NCBI GenBank assembly: GCA_014529385.2
Contig: CM043966.1
Span: 85,470,087 to 85,534,086, forward strand
Source of the DNA: Adiantum capillus-veneris
Taxonomy: Eukaryota; Streptophyta; Polypodiopsida; Polypodiales; Pteridaceae
Reading direction: 5' to 3'
DNA: 64,000 nt
This document shows positions 10,230-23,321 of this stretch, piece by piece (the stretch's first letter is position 1; each line of letters opens with the position of its first letter). The translations under genes were made by a program, and so were the position numbers. The notes below the pieces were generated by a model. The model saw only the letters and a list, made by a program, of their open reading frames with translations, ran no database searches and had not been told where the DNA came from.

Positions 10230-13200
10230 TTAAAAAGCAAACCCCTACGAGATTATCTACATCTTAGCAAACGAGAAGGCTCATGTCATGGATGAGGACC
10301 TGGAGAAAATTTTGGCCAACATCTTCATCAACAAATTCTAAGCGGTTGATGGCACTAAAATAAAAGACACCATTTTTCCAAAAGAACTTTGGACAATGCA
10401 CCAAAAAGTAGAGGTGCTAGATACTTCAAGATGTCTACAATTAGAGAGTTTTTTTGAACTCTCACCATGAGGGATAGACGTTCAAGAGCCCATGATCTAA
10501 TTAGCACCATCCAATATAATATAGAATCCACATTGATCGATAAAGATAGAGCCTTGTTTGGGTCAAAGTCACCAGTGACCTCATCTATCAAGCACTCCAT
10601 CTACCTGTAGGCAACCACAACCTGCTGCTGTTGAAGACCAAAGACATTTAGATAATGATAAAGATTTTATCAAGCAGCAAGGGCACAAGTTAACCTATAT
10701 GGATTTGATATATTCGAAGACAGAGTTCCCATTAAGGTTGATCTCCCATCACCTAAAAGTACAAAAGCCACTTGCTACATAGAGCCCTTACTACATGTAG
10801 TTGTGGTCATGGCTATTGGGTTAGCAGAGAGAAGGCTCATCAAGTGAAACCTTGGTGGATAAATACTTGACAATAGAAGCTAATACAAAGAGCAATGACA
10901 TGAAAAAAGGCTACATGAATGCCAGGCCAATTCTCACACACATTGCCTACAGGTCCTGGGCACGATAGAGGATTTACTAGAGGCAGAATCTCAATTGAAC
11001 ATCCTAAACAAAGCAAAGCATGCAGTCAAGGCTGTGGGAAGCTCTTTGACAAAACCAACAAAGAGAAGAACACGCAGCCAAAGCTCCTGAGAACTGACTA
11101 CTAATAGTGAAGCTACAGAGTCTAATTTTGAGCTTCAGAGAGAAATAAAGAAGAAAGAGGATGCTCCATCAGAGTATCATTCATGAGAATAGGAGGAAAT
11201 AGAAGCTCCTTTGATCAAAAAGAGACCACAAGAGATTGAACAAATCCCCAAGTCTCAAGCACAATGATCAATGGAGGAAGCTCAATGGCTCAGAGAGGAG
11301 CTAAAAGCAAAGAAAGTGGAGGAGAAGAAGAAAATGGAAGAAACACAACACGACTCACCTTTCTCCAATGCCGATGATGATGAGTTGGATGCAAGGCTCA
11401 AGAAAATGAAGGAAGAAAGGAGACAAAAAGCCCATGTAGAAGTCTGATTGGCCGGCTTTGCACTACAAAAAGTCCATGCAGTATTGAAGAGGAAAGCTGA
11501 AGTGAAAGCAGATGAAGAGTCTAAAAGACAAAGAACAATAAACTTGGATCCATCGATGGGATCTGCTCGAAGTCATAAATCTCATCACATGAGGAGACTG
11601 TTAAAGACGTGACAACAACAAAATATGTTGAAGAAATAGAGCAAATCATCTCTCCAAAGCAACAATCTCCACCTCCTACTAATACAAACAAAACAAAAAC
11701 TTAGGCTAAAAGAGAAGAACAAGACTACTTGAGGGAAGAACAACAAGATTGTGAAGAGCAACACACAACACAAACACAAGTGGAGACCTCCAAGAAAAGA
11801 GAGAACCAAGCAAAGATGGATGTTCCACCTCTAAACCAAGAAAATGTGGAAACAATAAAGAGGATTTTAGAAGAATTTGATCTAAAATAGCATCTTGAGA
11901 TGATTGAACTACAATTCACATGTCAGAAGGTGATCACACAACTATGGATCCAAGATGTAGAGATGCTAAAGGAGACACTCAAAAAGGACAACAAGAGATA
12001 GATCAGCTAAAACAATAAGTCAATAGTTTACAGAAAGAGTAAGAATATCTCCAAACGACCCTTGCAAAAGAGAAATAAGACACTACAAGTATCTAACAAG
12101 TCAACAGCTTAAAGAACAAGGAAGAGCACCTCCATATGGCCCTCACAAAAAAGAAAGAATATGCTGCAAGTATCCATCAAGATCTAGAGAAACAAATTGA
12201 TGCAAACACAAACATCCATGTGGAGAAGCAAGATCTAGAGAGGCTCTAGAGGGGGAAAGAAATGATACTCCAAGCTGTGCAAATCATACGATGTCGCAGC
12301 AAGCACATCTTCTCCACCCTCTAGAAAATTAGGAGATAAGTGTACTTGCCTCTACATCACAATCGTCTACAACCAATTTTGAAGAGATTAAAGCTTCAAA
12401 GGCGTAGTTAGAACAAGAGAAATTGTAGAGGCAACTTCTGATGGCCAGAATGCTCACAAAATGAATTCACAAATAGAGAAACATATTAAAGAGTTACAAG
12501 AGTAGCTAGAAAAGGCTAAAGTGGACCTGACTGCCCAAGCAGAGATACATGTCAAGGATTTACAAGCTAAAGCTGAAGAATTCACTTCTCTATGAACACA
12601 AACTCAAGCTTTGATCACCCAAAGCCAACTTATAGAGTTTCAAAGTACCAATCCACCCCCACTGGACCTACCAAGCACATCATCTAGGGGAGGAATGCAA
12701 GATCTTGAAGAGGAAAAGGAATCATAATGGATGCAAGAGATGAGCTCAAGAAATGGATTGAAGATATGCTCGAAGGTACACACAAAGAATACATGTTGTA
12801 TGAGCTCAAGGTCCTAGAGTCAAATGCTCTTTTAATAGTTAAACCAGATAAATCTGTTAAGAATTTTGGCCACAAGATGATCGCACTATCGTTGATGAAG
12901 CAAGATGCCATTTTGTGGAAGAAAAAGCCACTTTCACACTAGAACCAAATGCTAAAGGAGACTATCAAGGATTCCCAATAACCACAAAGCAAGTATTTCT
13001 CATCCTAGAAAGCCAACCTCTATGGCACAAAAAATGGTTTGAAAAGGGGCGCTAGGATGAGACAACCTACAGGAATGCTCCCTATAAACAAATTCACCCA
13101 ACATACTGCCCAATACCAAGAAGGCACTCCTCGGAGACCTACGCAATATGGAACAGCAAGAGACCATCAGTGCTTGATTACCCAATCATTGCAAAGCCTG

Positions 13201-13480
13201 CACACAACCATAAGCCAACAAAAGGTTATATGATACATACACTCAAGGCTGTCATCACATTGATGAGAGATGTTCCCAATTTAAGCAGCCAAAAGACATG
13301 CAAGATTGCCAAGATGATACTCACCTGTATCAAGGCATTTAAAGACATCAACAAAGTAGAACACCCTTGGAAGGTGTTTCTGGAAGGACAAACAAGATCA
13401 TCTAGAGTCTTGAGACCAAATATTCCTCAAAGAACATCATCATGGGCATATATGGGTGCTTAATGTTTCTACCTTCACAC
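10230..13480 (+). pseudogene. Decayed transposable-element-type reading frame
   Basis: The plus strand yields long in-phase stretches separated by stops and frame shifts. Examples are IYILANEKAHVMDEDLEKIL (about 10250), YIEPLLHVVVVMAIGLAERR (about 10780), and IEDLLEAESQLNILNKAKHA with a following basic stretch (about 10960-11090). Further on are Glu/Lys-rich coiled-coil-like runs (11270-11440 and 11900-12600). The composition and length resemble an accessory or Gag-like protein of a large plant retroelement, but no zinc knuckle, protease or polymerase is visible. I do not recognise the family. It is inactive given many stops. Confidence 0.4.
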
Positions 13481-16109
13481 TATATGTAGACGTTTGAAGA
13501 AGCTTTCATGACTAGATTCTTTGAAATGGACTCCATAATCTTCAACATGCTCATGAAAGATCTACAACTCAAGCATGTGTCTTAATAAAGCACGATATTC
13601 CACAACCCTCTAAGAGACCTATCCATCAAGGTAGACATCATTTCTTGAACCACCAAGTTTAAGAAATTTTTCAAAAAACTGGAGAACTGGCAATTTCACT
13701 ACTAAGAACCTTCCACAACTTGCACAAGGATGTGCAATAGCTAAGAAGAGGAAGTGTTTGGCTGGTGCAGTTGATGGACACCCTCCTTGTCGGTCACACC
13801 TTATCCAAGCTCCATTTTGTATGTAATTTAGTTCCAAGAATTGCATTGTGTTCCTTGTCTCTTGCACTTTCAATTAATTGTAAGCATTTCAAGTTTTGAT
13901 GTGGTTTGCGACTACACATCTATGAGTCTTATCTACAAATTTGAGTGCTTAAATCACCATTTTTTGACATTTTGACCACAAGAGAGTGTTATTAGACCTT
14001 AGGGTGACCTATTTTGTTGTAGGTTTTATGACCTAGTACATGATGGATCTTGATTTTGGTACCTTGTCGAATGGACGCAAGACTTTGTAGACTTGTCTCT
14101 TAGACACGATATAGCTTCTTTTACAATTTTGTGATGATCCAAGTTCGTTTAGAGTAGAGATAGAACATAAGTTTTCAAAGTGAAATAATAAGAAAGGTAA
14201 AGCTAATTATATATTTAGAGATGGTTTCATTTACAAGGTGGAAAACCATGTGGAGCCCCTTGTGCTTTACAAGCTCTCATGAGATAAGGTCGGAGACGAG
14301 TTTTATGAGGTAATTTATCCTCAAAGTGGACCACATATTCCTGTTTCTTGACTTTACAGAGTTTGGCATTAATTGCCGCTATTTTTTATGGGTCAGTGAC
14401 AGTACTCATACGTACAGTCAATCTATACTTTGGAGTCACCTGTAACATAAAAAGACATTAGTAAATAAGCCCTACGTCCATTTAGTCGGAGTCAAAGACC
14501 ATATGTAAAGTAGTAAGTATAAGTATTAAACCCCATATAGATGGGGTATTCCATATTTCATTATTTGTTCAAAAATCCGGGGACGTGTGCCACAATTGCC
14601 CATAACATCAATCATGTAATAAGTGACCACATATGGCCTTATGAGCAACCCAATTTACAACCATAAAACACCATATTAGTGAATTTGGAAATTTTCCCAT
14701 TCCCACAAGTTCAAAATGAGCCTAATCTTTGATCGCATGGCCAAATCTTAGCCAAATTTTTGAGATTATGGCTTGAAAGATATTTTCAAGTACTACCTTG
14801 GGAATTGGCCTTAAAAAATCGTTTGAGATTTGTCAATATTGCCAAATCTTTAAGACACTGGTGATTCCCAAATTTTCTCTAAAGTCTCAAAATCTCTAAT
14901 ATGGTGTTATCATTCATAACCCATCATAACCATATGTGGCCACCAACCATTCATTCGGCTCATTTAAGCAATTTTGCCCAAGATCCATAAACACAACAAC
15001 ATGGACCGTATCTGAACAAGAGTAGTACGCTCGATAACCAACCAGAGTCACATCAACCGTAGTATATCCACCACGGCAACTTACCAAACCATACAGGCCG
15101 CTATCTTACATCCCACAAGTGGGTCAACCCCACTATATAGGGTCATACACCAATCAACCCCACTATATAGGATCAATAGAATAACCATTGTGGCCACAAT
15201 CAATCATAACCGTGTACACAACCATCCATTCATGACTAAGTGAGCAAATGTGAAAGCTCTATAACTCTAAAGCAGTATAGACCAAAATCGAGCAGTAATG
15301 GTAAGCTCGATAACAAACTCAGAGGCACACCATCAGTATCATACCAGCCGCACCAGCCATAACAGAGTATACCAGGTCATATGTTTACCCCCAAAAAAGG
15401 CAACCCTATTATATAGGGCCATTCAGGAAGAGCTTCTATCATTATATTTTAGCTACAATAGCAAATCAAGGAAACATTTATCCAATGTATGCGAGAGGAT
15501 ACCACCTTTTAAAGTTATTATAAGACCATTCCTATGAAAAGGCCCGTAGATATGCATTACAAGGTATCCCTAACCTCAAAAGGAATTTCAAAGTCGAAGA
15601 CAAAAGGATGCACATATATATGCCAATGATAAGTTAATCATAAATTGAAAGCCTTTCTTAAACCCGTAAGGTGAAAAAAACCAGTGCCGTAAATGTTACA
15701 GTAGAAGTTGCCATTCATGTATATTCCGGCATATGCATGAAGAATATAACCATAACAACAAGTGAATCATATCACATCCAACCAGTTTGGACAGTAGTCC
15801 ATATCAATGCCATAGGTCACCTAAGATTGAGTCGGAGCAGCCAGCTCCACAATAGCCTACTTATCCTTGCCTTTTTCCATAGAGCCGACAACTTTAACAC
15901 TACACTTCTTGCGGGAAACACCCTCACAATCCCAATGTACAGACAACAACTCTCAAGTACACATATACACCACAAAAGCATACAGTACCAATGCTAAGTG
16001 AGCAAGGGAGCTCACCTTTTATAGTGTTTGGAGCTAGTGGCCACATTCCTCCAGCGCAATATGGTGGGCCCATCATCAAGAGGTAAAGGTATATAGCAGT
16101 GCCGCCTAC

Positions 16110-16112
<3 letters not shown>
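13481..16112. other. No gene seen; short local repeats
   Basis: Only short unrelated frames occur. A word caaccccactatatagg is repeated in tandem near 15125 and 15155, with related ccctattatataggg near 15403 and cccatatagatggggta near 14531. These give a loosely repeated TATA-containing palindrome. Function unknown. Confidence 0.4.

Positions 16113-16194
<82 letters not shown>
16113..16194. repeat. (AG)n microsatellite
   Basis: About 82 bp of uninterrupted AG. The Leu-Ser frames on the minus strand are artefacts. Confidence 0.97.
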
Positions 16195-16195
<1 letters not shown>

Positions 16196-16312
16196 ACTTA
16201 GTGGTGTTGTAGCTCAGACCCATCAGGAGGGAGCCACCATGAAGTTAAGCAAAAAAATACAGGGTTTACAGAGTAGGAAACCCACCAAATAATCATAACC
16301 CCTTTTAACTAC

Positions 16313-16590
16313 AAGGGTTAGGTACCATTAAGGTACCACCCTCTAGTATCCTTTTAGATTTATTCAGTGAATTCAAGCCATTATTCACCCAAGGTTTCCA
16401 AACGTAGCCAATTATACCGAGGATATAGCAAGGTAATGCGCCCACCCCACTTAACCCAATTAACAACCAAGGGTTAGATACCATTAAGGTACCACTTACT
16501 AAAAAGAAGTTACCTAGTGAATTCAAGCCGGTTATACACCAAGGACATCCTCGGCCAACACTCCTAGCAAATTATACCAATGAAATAGCA
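16313..16590. repeat. Tandem duplication of a 156-bp unit
   Basis: aagggttaggtaccattaag (16313) recurs as aagggttagataccattaag (16469). Both copies continue with ggtaccac, then agtgaattcaagcc and a later aattatacc. They are diverged, so the event is old. Confidence 0.8.
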
Positions 16591-16615
16591 ACATGCCAGA
16601 ACTAGCCATATGTGT

Positions 16616-16620
<5 letters not shown>

Positions 16621-16709
<89 letters not shown>
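16621..16709. repeat. (TG)n microsatellite
   Basis: About 89 bp of uninterrupted TG, broken only at its end by tttg. Confidence 0.97.
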
Positions 16710-16712
<3 letters not shown>

Positions 16713-17306
16713 TAGCTTCTAAGTCACTCTCTACTTCTTTCTCTCCCTCTACTATGCTCTACAGTGCCTGCAAGACAACTGAAGGTTTGTAAACCCATTG
16801 ATGCGTGCCATGACAAGAAAAAAAGAACTTCCTCTATCTCTCAATATTTTGTCCCATGATGCGTGCAGTAGAATATAGCAACACTTTGTGCGTCCACATG
16901 CACCATGGGACAAAATATAAAGCTCATATACATATATTTATATATATATATAAAAGCAATAATACTCATGCAAAATTGTGCAGCAGAAGATACATTTTTG
17001 TTACCTTTTCCTGGTCCTGGCAAGGCTATCTTGCAAAGATGACCACTTCAATGGTACATGGAGCATACTTCTAGACTGGTATTTAAATATCTTCCCTGCA
17101 GGAAGTACCACCAATCAAGCATCTCTCTCTTTCTCCCTTGAATACATTTTTCACACGTGTGAAGAGTCTAATTATATATAGTGGGCATTTAATGTGTCGT
17201 ACGATTTTAATAGATAAATTATTTTTTTACTTTAATGCATGTACTATATTTGGGTGGCATGCTTAGTGTACCACAACAGAGAGGGAGACCCAGACTATCG
17301 TTCACC

Positions 17307-17308
<2 letters not shown>

Positions 17309-17366
<58 letters not shown>

Positions 17367-17519
17367 TGGATATTCTAGGGGAGGAGAATCAAAGTCTGGA
17401 AGGGGGAGGGTGGGAAGTAGCACTATGGTGCACAAGGAAAACTCCATCTATGGTAGGAAGCCGCCCGCGCGCCATAGTGCTACTTCTCAAGAAAACCTCG
17501 GGGGGGGGGGGGGGGGGGG

Positions 17520-17578
<59 letters not shown>

Positions 17579-17721
17579 GTGTAAATAATCTAGGGGAGGA
17601 GATGCAGAGTTTGCAAGGGGGAGGCGGGGAAGTAGAACTATGGCACGGGGGGAAAACTCTATCGATGGCAAGAAGCCACCCACGTGCCATAGTGCTATTT
17701 ATTAAGAAAGTATGTGGGGGG

Positions 17722-17803
<82 letters not shown>
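17309..17803. repeat. Three-step tandem array of (GA)n tract plus spacer
   Basis: GA tracts at 17309-17364, 17521-17577 and 17725-17803 alternate with two homologous spacers (about 17365-17519 and 17578-17724). Both spacers carry tctaggggaggaga, a gggggagg block, aaaactc and gccatagtgct, and both end in a G run (20 G at 17500-17519; 9 G at 17716-17724). The unit is therefore about 205-212 bp and includes the microsatellite itself. Confidence 0.9.
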
Positions 17804-17806
<3 letters not shown>

Positions 17807-18339
17807 TGCATAACATCACCATGAGTCTAGACATGTTGGAGAAGGACCTCTTTGATAATATTTCTCCCAACATCAATTTTGAAATCCATTACTCAACCCT
17901 TTCAAGAAGACTTGTACGCATTGGACTGCTAAGGTCTCTTCCTTCTACGAGGCTGCATAAGCACCCAAGATCACTTACATATCTATATCTCTATCCATTT
18001 ATTAGCATCATTGATTGAGTTGCAGATGAGGATTGAGAAAACAAAAGACTTTAACCTCCTCGGAGTTAGACATGTACTATTGGTGGAGCTGAGAGTTGTG
18101 AAGCATCGACTAGTACTTTACATATGAGGTTCATCCATAATAGAGAAGGATGAAGGAGAAAGTAGTAACTCTGCATTTTTGGAATTTTTGAACATCCTGT
18201 TTGAAGTGTTCTCATTGGATGTGTGTTTTTTCTCTCTCCACTTAATGGCCCTCCAAAAGACCTCAAAAATATTCTAATGCCACAAGGATGCATGAAACTG
18301 CCAATCAGAACCTCGTGTTTGGTAGTTTCGTGCGCCCTT

Positions 18340-18850
18340 GTGGACACTCTTTTTGAGGGGCCCTAGGGCCCTAGCATGGTCCTAGGTCTCTTTTTTTAAA
18401 TCCATAGAATTGGCTCCCATATCTATCATGAATTTATTGTGTGAAAGAATGTTTTCTTTTTATTTCTATACTATAATCTCTTACAAGTTGGTAAATGAAT
18501 TGGTCCATGGTGGTTAAAGAAGAATCCTTCTTGTTAAAAAAGAAAGCTATGTTTATGGAGAAATCTTGCTAAAGTAGAGTGCTTATTTTTTACCACACAG
18601 ACTCAATGTGTGTGAATCCTTCATACAAAAGTGAGTATCACGACATTCCTAATCATACGGTGAATATCATCCAATTTGACTAAAACTACATACAAAACCA
18701 TATCCCAAAATGCATCTATTTCCATCCTTTGGGGGTGCTACCCCCGAACTCCCCCGCCAAGGGGGGCCTAGATAGCTATCGTTGCCCCCCCTTGGATTCC
18801 CATGGCGACAGTAGTCAAGATATGGGATCCAAGGTAAACATGTGATAGAA
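18340..18850. repeat. Dispersed repeat family, copy 1
   Basis: 18340-18455 matches the reverse complement of about 58560-58680, with shared blocks such as gagggccctagg, ctagcatgg and cccatatcta. 18606-18660 matches the reverse complement of about 58515-58570 (catacaaaa core). In contrast, 18690-18800 matches 59065-59160 in direct orientation (catatcccaaaatgcat and a CCCCC-rich block). Between the first two parts copy 1 has about 150 bp that copy 2 lacks. Confidence 0.7.
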
Positions 18851-19405
18851 AAGGAACCATGTTCCATCTCCTACCATAATGGTATAGTTTGCTATACCCA
18901 ACTATTGAGCACTAATGAGCTTAATGAAGATACTATAGTATTAAGTAAAATTATCCAAGATAGTGCTGATTATTGTAATGTCTCTAATTTGTCTACCAAA
19001 ATTCTATTGTTGAAAGTTGAAGCAAGGGAGAATTTTGTATTTGAAAAGATCTACACCAATAGTGTGCATACCTTGTTACAAACCAAAGTGTCAAACATAG
19101 AAATGATCTTCACAATAAAGACAAGATGGGCTTAGAAATAAGAAATTGATTATAGTGCTACACATTTTACATAGCATCATCATCAACATGATGTAAATTC
19201 TTCAATTGAATGGGTTGGGGGACATTAGGAATAACAAGGCATTCTTCAGAGGCATGTGGTACTTGTGTGATAGCAAGATAAGGATAGTTATACAAGGAAA
19301 TGATATTCTTGGCAAGTTTTGCTCATCCTCCAACTTGAAAACTGAAGCACCTTTAAGGTACTCTTGTGGTAACCACTCACTATCTACGCCTTTACTATTG
19401 TGGCA

Positions 19406-19485
19406 TAAGGGGATGTGGCTACTTGGTATTGCAATGGAGATGGAATAAGGGGATGTGGCTCCTTAGTATTGCAATGGAGGGATTG
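19406..19485. repeat. Tandem duplication of a 40-bp unit
   Basis: taaggggatgtggct recurs at 19406 and 19446 with tattgcaatggag following in each copy. Confidence 0.85.
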
Positions 19486-20059
19486 TAAGGTTCCTCACAA
19501 ACCAAGATTAGAGTGTTTTCCATCTTTGCACATGGTTGCTTTCATCTCTAAACTCAAAACAAGTTGACTCTATATTAAACACCAAATTTTGTGAGTACAA
19601 AGGGATAAAGTATAAAACGATATCGTTCTAATAATCTAGTGACAATTATACAAAGAAGAGACTAGAAGGAGAAGCTTGGACAACTCTCCATACATAATGA
19701 GTCTTACTTGCACTGTAAGACTCAATCGCATGCTATGTGACCCTAGATAGTGCACCAAAGCCACCAACAAAATATCACACTCTAATGGTATGATGAACTT
19801 TGCTTACCTTTGTTGATAGAGGTGCGAAGCCCCAGATTCAAAGCCATAAAGAGGTTGTTCGTCTCCCCTTTGTCTCTAGCATGATAAAGTTAGAGATGGA
19901 GATGTTATCAAGCTCTGAATGTAAGCTACAAGGACAGTTTCATTTCCATTTTATTCTTATGTTGGAGGTGAACCCTTGCAACACCCACTCACCACTTACA
20001 CCTCCTGTTGTTGTGGCGTACATGTCCTTTGAGCCCATTCTTTTGTTGCCTTCAAGAGT

Positions 20060-20580
20060 AGAGGTTTGCATGTAGTGTGAGTCAATGAAAGTAGGAGGAG
20101 GATCTTGTTTCATGTTGCAATGGAGGTGGGAGAAGAGGGAGGAACTAGCTTGGTGTGAAAAAATGTGGTGGATAGGGGGAAGAGAAGGGGGAGGAGCTTA
20201 CTTGGTGCTACAATGGAGGTGGAAGAAAGCTAGTAGAGAGAGAATGTGTGACAATAGGGTGCATGTGGTTGTTGCAACAATGGAGAGCTTGGAAAAAGTT
20301 TTGTAGAGAGAGAAAATCGCTTTTTAGCTATAGGACAGGTTTGGGGGGGATTTGGAGGGTGGAAAGTAATGTTTTATTTTTTTTATTTTTAAGTGCACGT
20401 TTTTACTTTTAAAGGTCAAAAATGCTTTTTTGACCATAAAATAGGTTTGGGAGGCTTTTAAGGAGGGAAAATACGAGCTTTCAATTTTTTTTGAGAATTT
20501 CAAAATTTTAGTATATTTTTTAATTCGAGCCAAAAAATGAGGGAAAACAAGTCAAAGTGCTTCCCCCCCTTTCCCCTAGC
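20060..20580 (-). repeat. GA-rich repeat, inverted relative to 30690-31148
   Basis: Shared features in the reverse sense are caatggagagcttg, gagagagaaaat, a caggtttgggggg / taggtttggggggag block and a T-rich core. The 30.7-31.1 kb relative is the 5' flank of an intron-containing gene. No homologous coding region follows here. Confidence 0.55.
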
Positions 20581-21130
20581 TACCTCCCTTACCTTCTCAA
20601 GTGCTAGGTAAGAGGCAATTAAGAGGCGTAAGACTACCTTGTCCCCCTACTTTTTGAGGATATAGAGTGTTTCCACCACCCTCTTCGTATTGGATGTGCT
20701 CTAATTAACCTTAATCCCAAAGGGTCCCTAGAGGGTTCATATTTTTCTCAATGTGTTGACATGTTTGTTTGCTAGGTTCACTGCTTGAGTGCTAACAACC
20801 TCAAAGAGTCTCTTGCCCCATCCGAGTCACTTCCCTGAGTATTGATATATTATATTAGTGCCAAATAGCTATGCTACAAATGTCCGTTGCGGTGACCCAC
20901 TAATACTTATGCTCAAACTTGATAGCTATGCTATATAAAGATGTGTCCATACAATAGTTGGCATGGAGACTATAGAGAGCACAGACAGGGAAAACTGAGA
21001 AACATTGTGAGGCATTTCATTTTGTATAGAGTGTTGTTAGCTAAGAAAACACACTCATTATACTTGGGACTATAGCCTCTCGCTTAGGTTTGGGGATCAA
21101 ACATTGAATCTCTCAAAAATACTTGTGATG
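20581..21130. other. No gene seen
   Basis: Plain AT-rich sequence between repeats, with no frame or motif worth calling. Confidence 0.4.
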
Positions 21131-21210
21131 TGTATCATAGGTACTTTCATAGTACCTATGATACATAGAAGGTACTCTAGAGTACTAGTCAAGCTACCTA
21201 GAGTACCTTT
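21131..21210. repeat. Paired inverted repeats beside an LTR insertion
   Basis: tgtatcataggtact (21131-21145) is exactly complementary to agtacctatgataca (21151-21165) across a 5-base loop. A second, imperfect inverted repeat around ggtactctagagtac and tacctagagtacc follows (21170-21209). Together they are rich in GTAC words and end about 30 bp before the LTR at 21241. Confidence 0.75.
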
Positions 21211-21236
21211 TGTAGATAGTAAGAGTACTTTGAAGT

Positions 21237-21240
21237 ACGT
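21237..21240 (+). repeat. 4-bp target-site duplication, left
   Basis: acgt directly precedes the 5' LTR and recurs at 27711-27714 directly after the 3' LTR. Confidence 0.7.
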
Positions 21241-23271
21241 TGTCGTGCTGTGACACGTACATAGTAGGAACGCATCCTACAAGAGTTATCTTGTAACTTT
21301 TTAGATACATAATTATCTTTCCTATAATGTACATATGCATATTTAAGTAATAAGCCTTCTATCTCATCCTATTATTTATCTCAAGGGTAACCTATTCTTA
21401 CTTTACTTTCAGAAAATACTATGGAAAAAGCCTCAATAGCTCCGCCTCTTTAACTTGGGGCAAAAATCATTGATTCTTTATTTCTACTATCTCATTATCA
21501 TCTCACACCCTAGCTAGATCCTATATCTAAGGTAAACTCCAATATATATATATATATTATATGTATTTTTCTTATATTTCTTTTTAAATAGCTACTAGGA
21601 GGGAATCAAATCCTAGTGGGACACTAGGTGGCATGATTTCAAAGATACACTTATTTTAATGCATTATTGCAAGCATGATTACAAAACTTTGTCAATGAGC
21701 AATGTCACGCTTTCATATGGCATGAGGTATCCTTTGGAATCAAATGAAAGTCTAGGCTAACGGGACCACAGGAAGACTTTTGCTGCCAGAACTGGACCCT
21801 ATTTTGATGAATTTTTTACACAAGGTTCCAATCCGAATTGGAAAACAATTTTAAAATGAAATCGTAGCTAATGAGCTGAAGTTTCTGCCCATATTTTTAC
21901 TTTTTTATTTGGAGCCATCGTTGAGGAGATATGATCAAAATACTGGACCCCACTCTGTCCGCATCCTGCAGGGACAGCTCATTTCCAACTTTTCCAGTTT
22001 CTATTCACACTGGCTCCTCTCTCCTTGTGTAAACCCTTGGGGGTTCCCTTCACCTATAAAAGGGGACCTCTTCTTCCTTGAAAAGGATCTCAAGCATTCA
22101 AGCCATTGATGAGCGGAATTCATGAGGGAGAGAGTAGTAATGCCAAATTGTACTTAGTCATTAACATAAGCCTAAGCCTACACTTTCTCCTAGAAGAAGA
22201 CTAGCCATTCTTGCAACAAGCTAACCTTGGAAGATCAACTCTAATCAAAGAAGGTCTTGCACTTGGTGTATCAATCAAAGTGGTATTATCCACTCTTCTT
22301 CTCTCTCCATCAATAATGGTGCCAAAGGGTTTGTCAAGTAAGATGTGTTCTACATTGATGTTTTCTTGATTTCCTGTTGTTTTCTTTTTCATCTCTAATC
22401 CTACATATATATATATATATATATGTATCTAATCTCATCTCCTTAACCAAAACTATCTCTCTCATTCTTAGTAATTCATCCTCTCTACAAATTCTAGGTT
22501 CTCTTTGCTACAAGTACATCTCTCCCCGCAGTATCCTTATTGCCTACAGGCAAGAATAGGGCTTGGGAGGGAAACTTCTCATCTCTTCTCTTCTCTTCTC
22601 TTCTCTCATATCTACATTTTACACATACTAGAGTTATCCTAGATGAATAATCCACATGATGATAATTTCTATCGCTTTCACTCTGTACGATCTATTAGAA
22701 TTAACGTATGGATTGGCCGTAAAATACACTTTCAACAACGTATAGTGTTTCTCTTTGGCCCAGAAAGGCTCAATGAAATACTTCTATCACCGGATCCCAT
22801 TATACTACCTCTCATAGACTATAACTTTTCTTTTGACGTAAGCGTAGTTATCTTGCTATGAACCAAGAGGATTTGTATACACAATTAATCCCAATCACTA
22901 GACAAAATATATATATTATGGTAAGCACAAAACTACAATTCCAAAGAACAATTCTTAGCCTATTTGGTCAGCCAAGATTGAATGCCTATAACTCATCTAT
23001 TAACCCTTTCATACTACCCATGATACGATATGACCATAGCCTTGATATTTTCATCTTTGTGTTGTTTTGACACTCTCTGTTGTGTTCTTTATTTGTGTGT
23101 GTGAGTGCAAGAGAGAAAGAGTGGGGCTTCTTTGATTGCACTTCCTTCCAAACCCTAGTCTTCATGGCATCTATGGTTTAACTCCTTCATATAGTTTTTT
23201 TTGAGTTCTCTCACAAACTCTCACAGCCATAAGCCCAGTGCTTTCCCAGTAAGACCGCAAATTTCTCGACA
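21241..23271 (+). repeat. 5' LTR
   Basis: This 2031-bp LTR runs from TGTCGTG to TCTCGACA. It contains a TATA box near 22056, a TA-run near 22402-22423 and a CTTCT/TCTCTTC pyrimidine run near 22587-22607. Short minus- and plus-strand frames inside it recur identically in the 3' LTR because of duplication, not coding constraint. Confidence 0.9.
22056..22065 (+). promoter_or_regulatory. TATA box in the 5' LTR
   Basis: cctataaaaggggacctctt matches the plant TATA consensus. It is conserved in the 3' LTR (about 26494), and a transcript start some 30 bp downstream is expected. This would define the U3/R boundary. Confidence 0.65.
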
Positions 23272-23321
23272 TATTTTTTGTGAACCCGACGCGAACAAGC
23301 CGGGGTGACAGTACATAAAGA
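23272..23321 (+). other. Leader with atypical primer-binding region
   Basis: After the 5' LTR comes a T-rich stretch, then gtgaacccgacgcgaac. This position should hold the tRNA primer site, but the sequence does not start with TGG next to the LTR, and I could not assign a tRNA. The ATG of the internal frame follows at 23322. Confidence 0.4.

Noticed and set aside
22201-23070. Short frames repeated at 26639-27508
   Set aside because: They are identical because the LTR is duplicated. They are unrelated to each other and not conserved as proteins.
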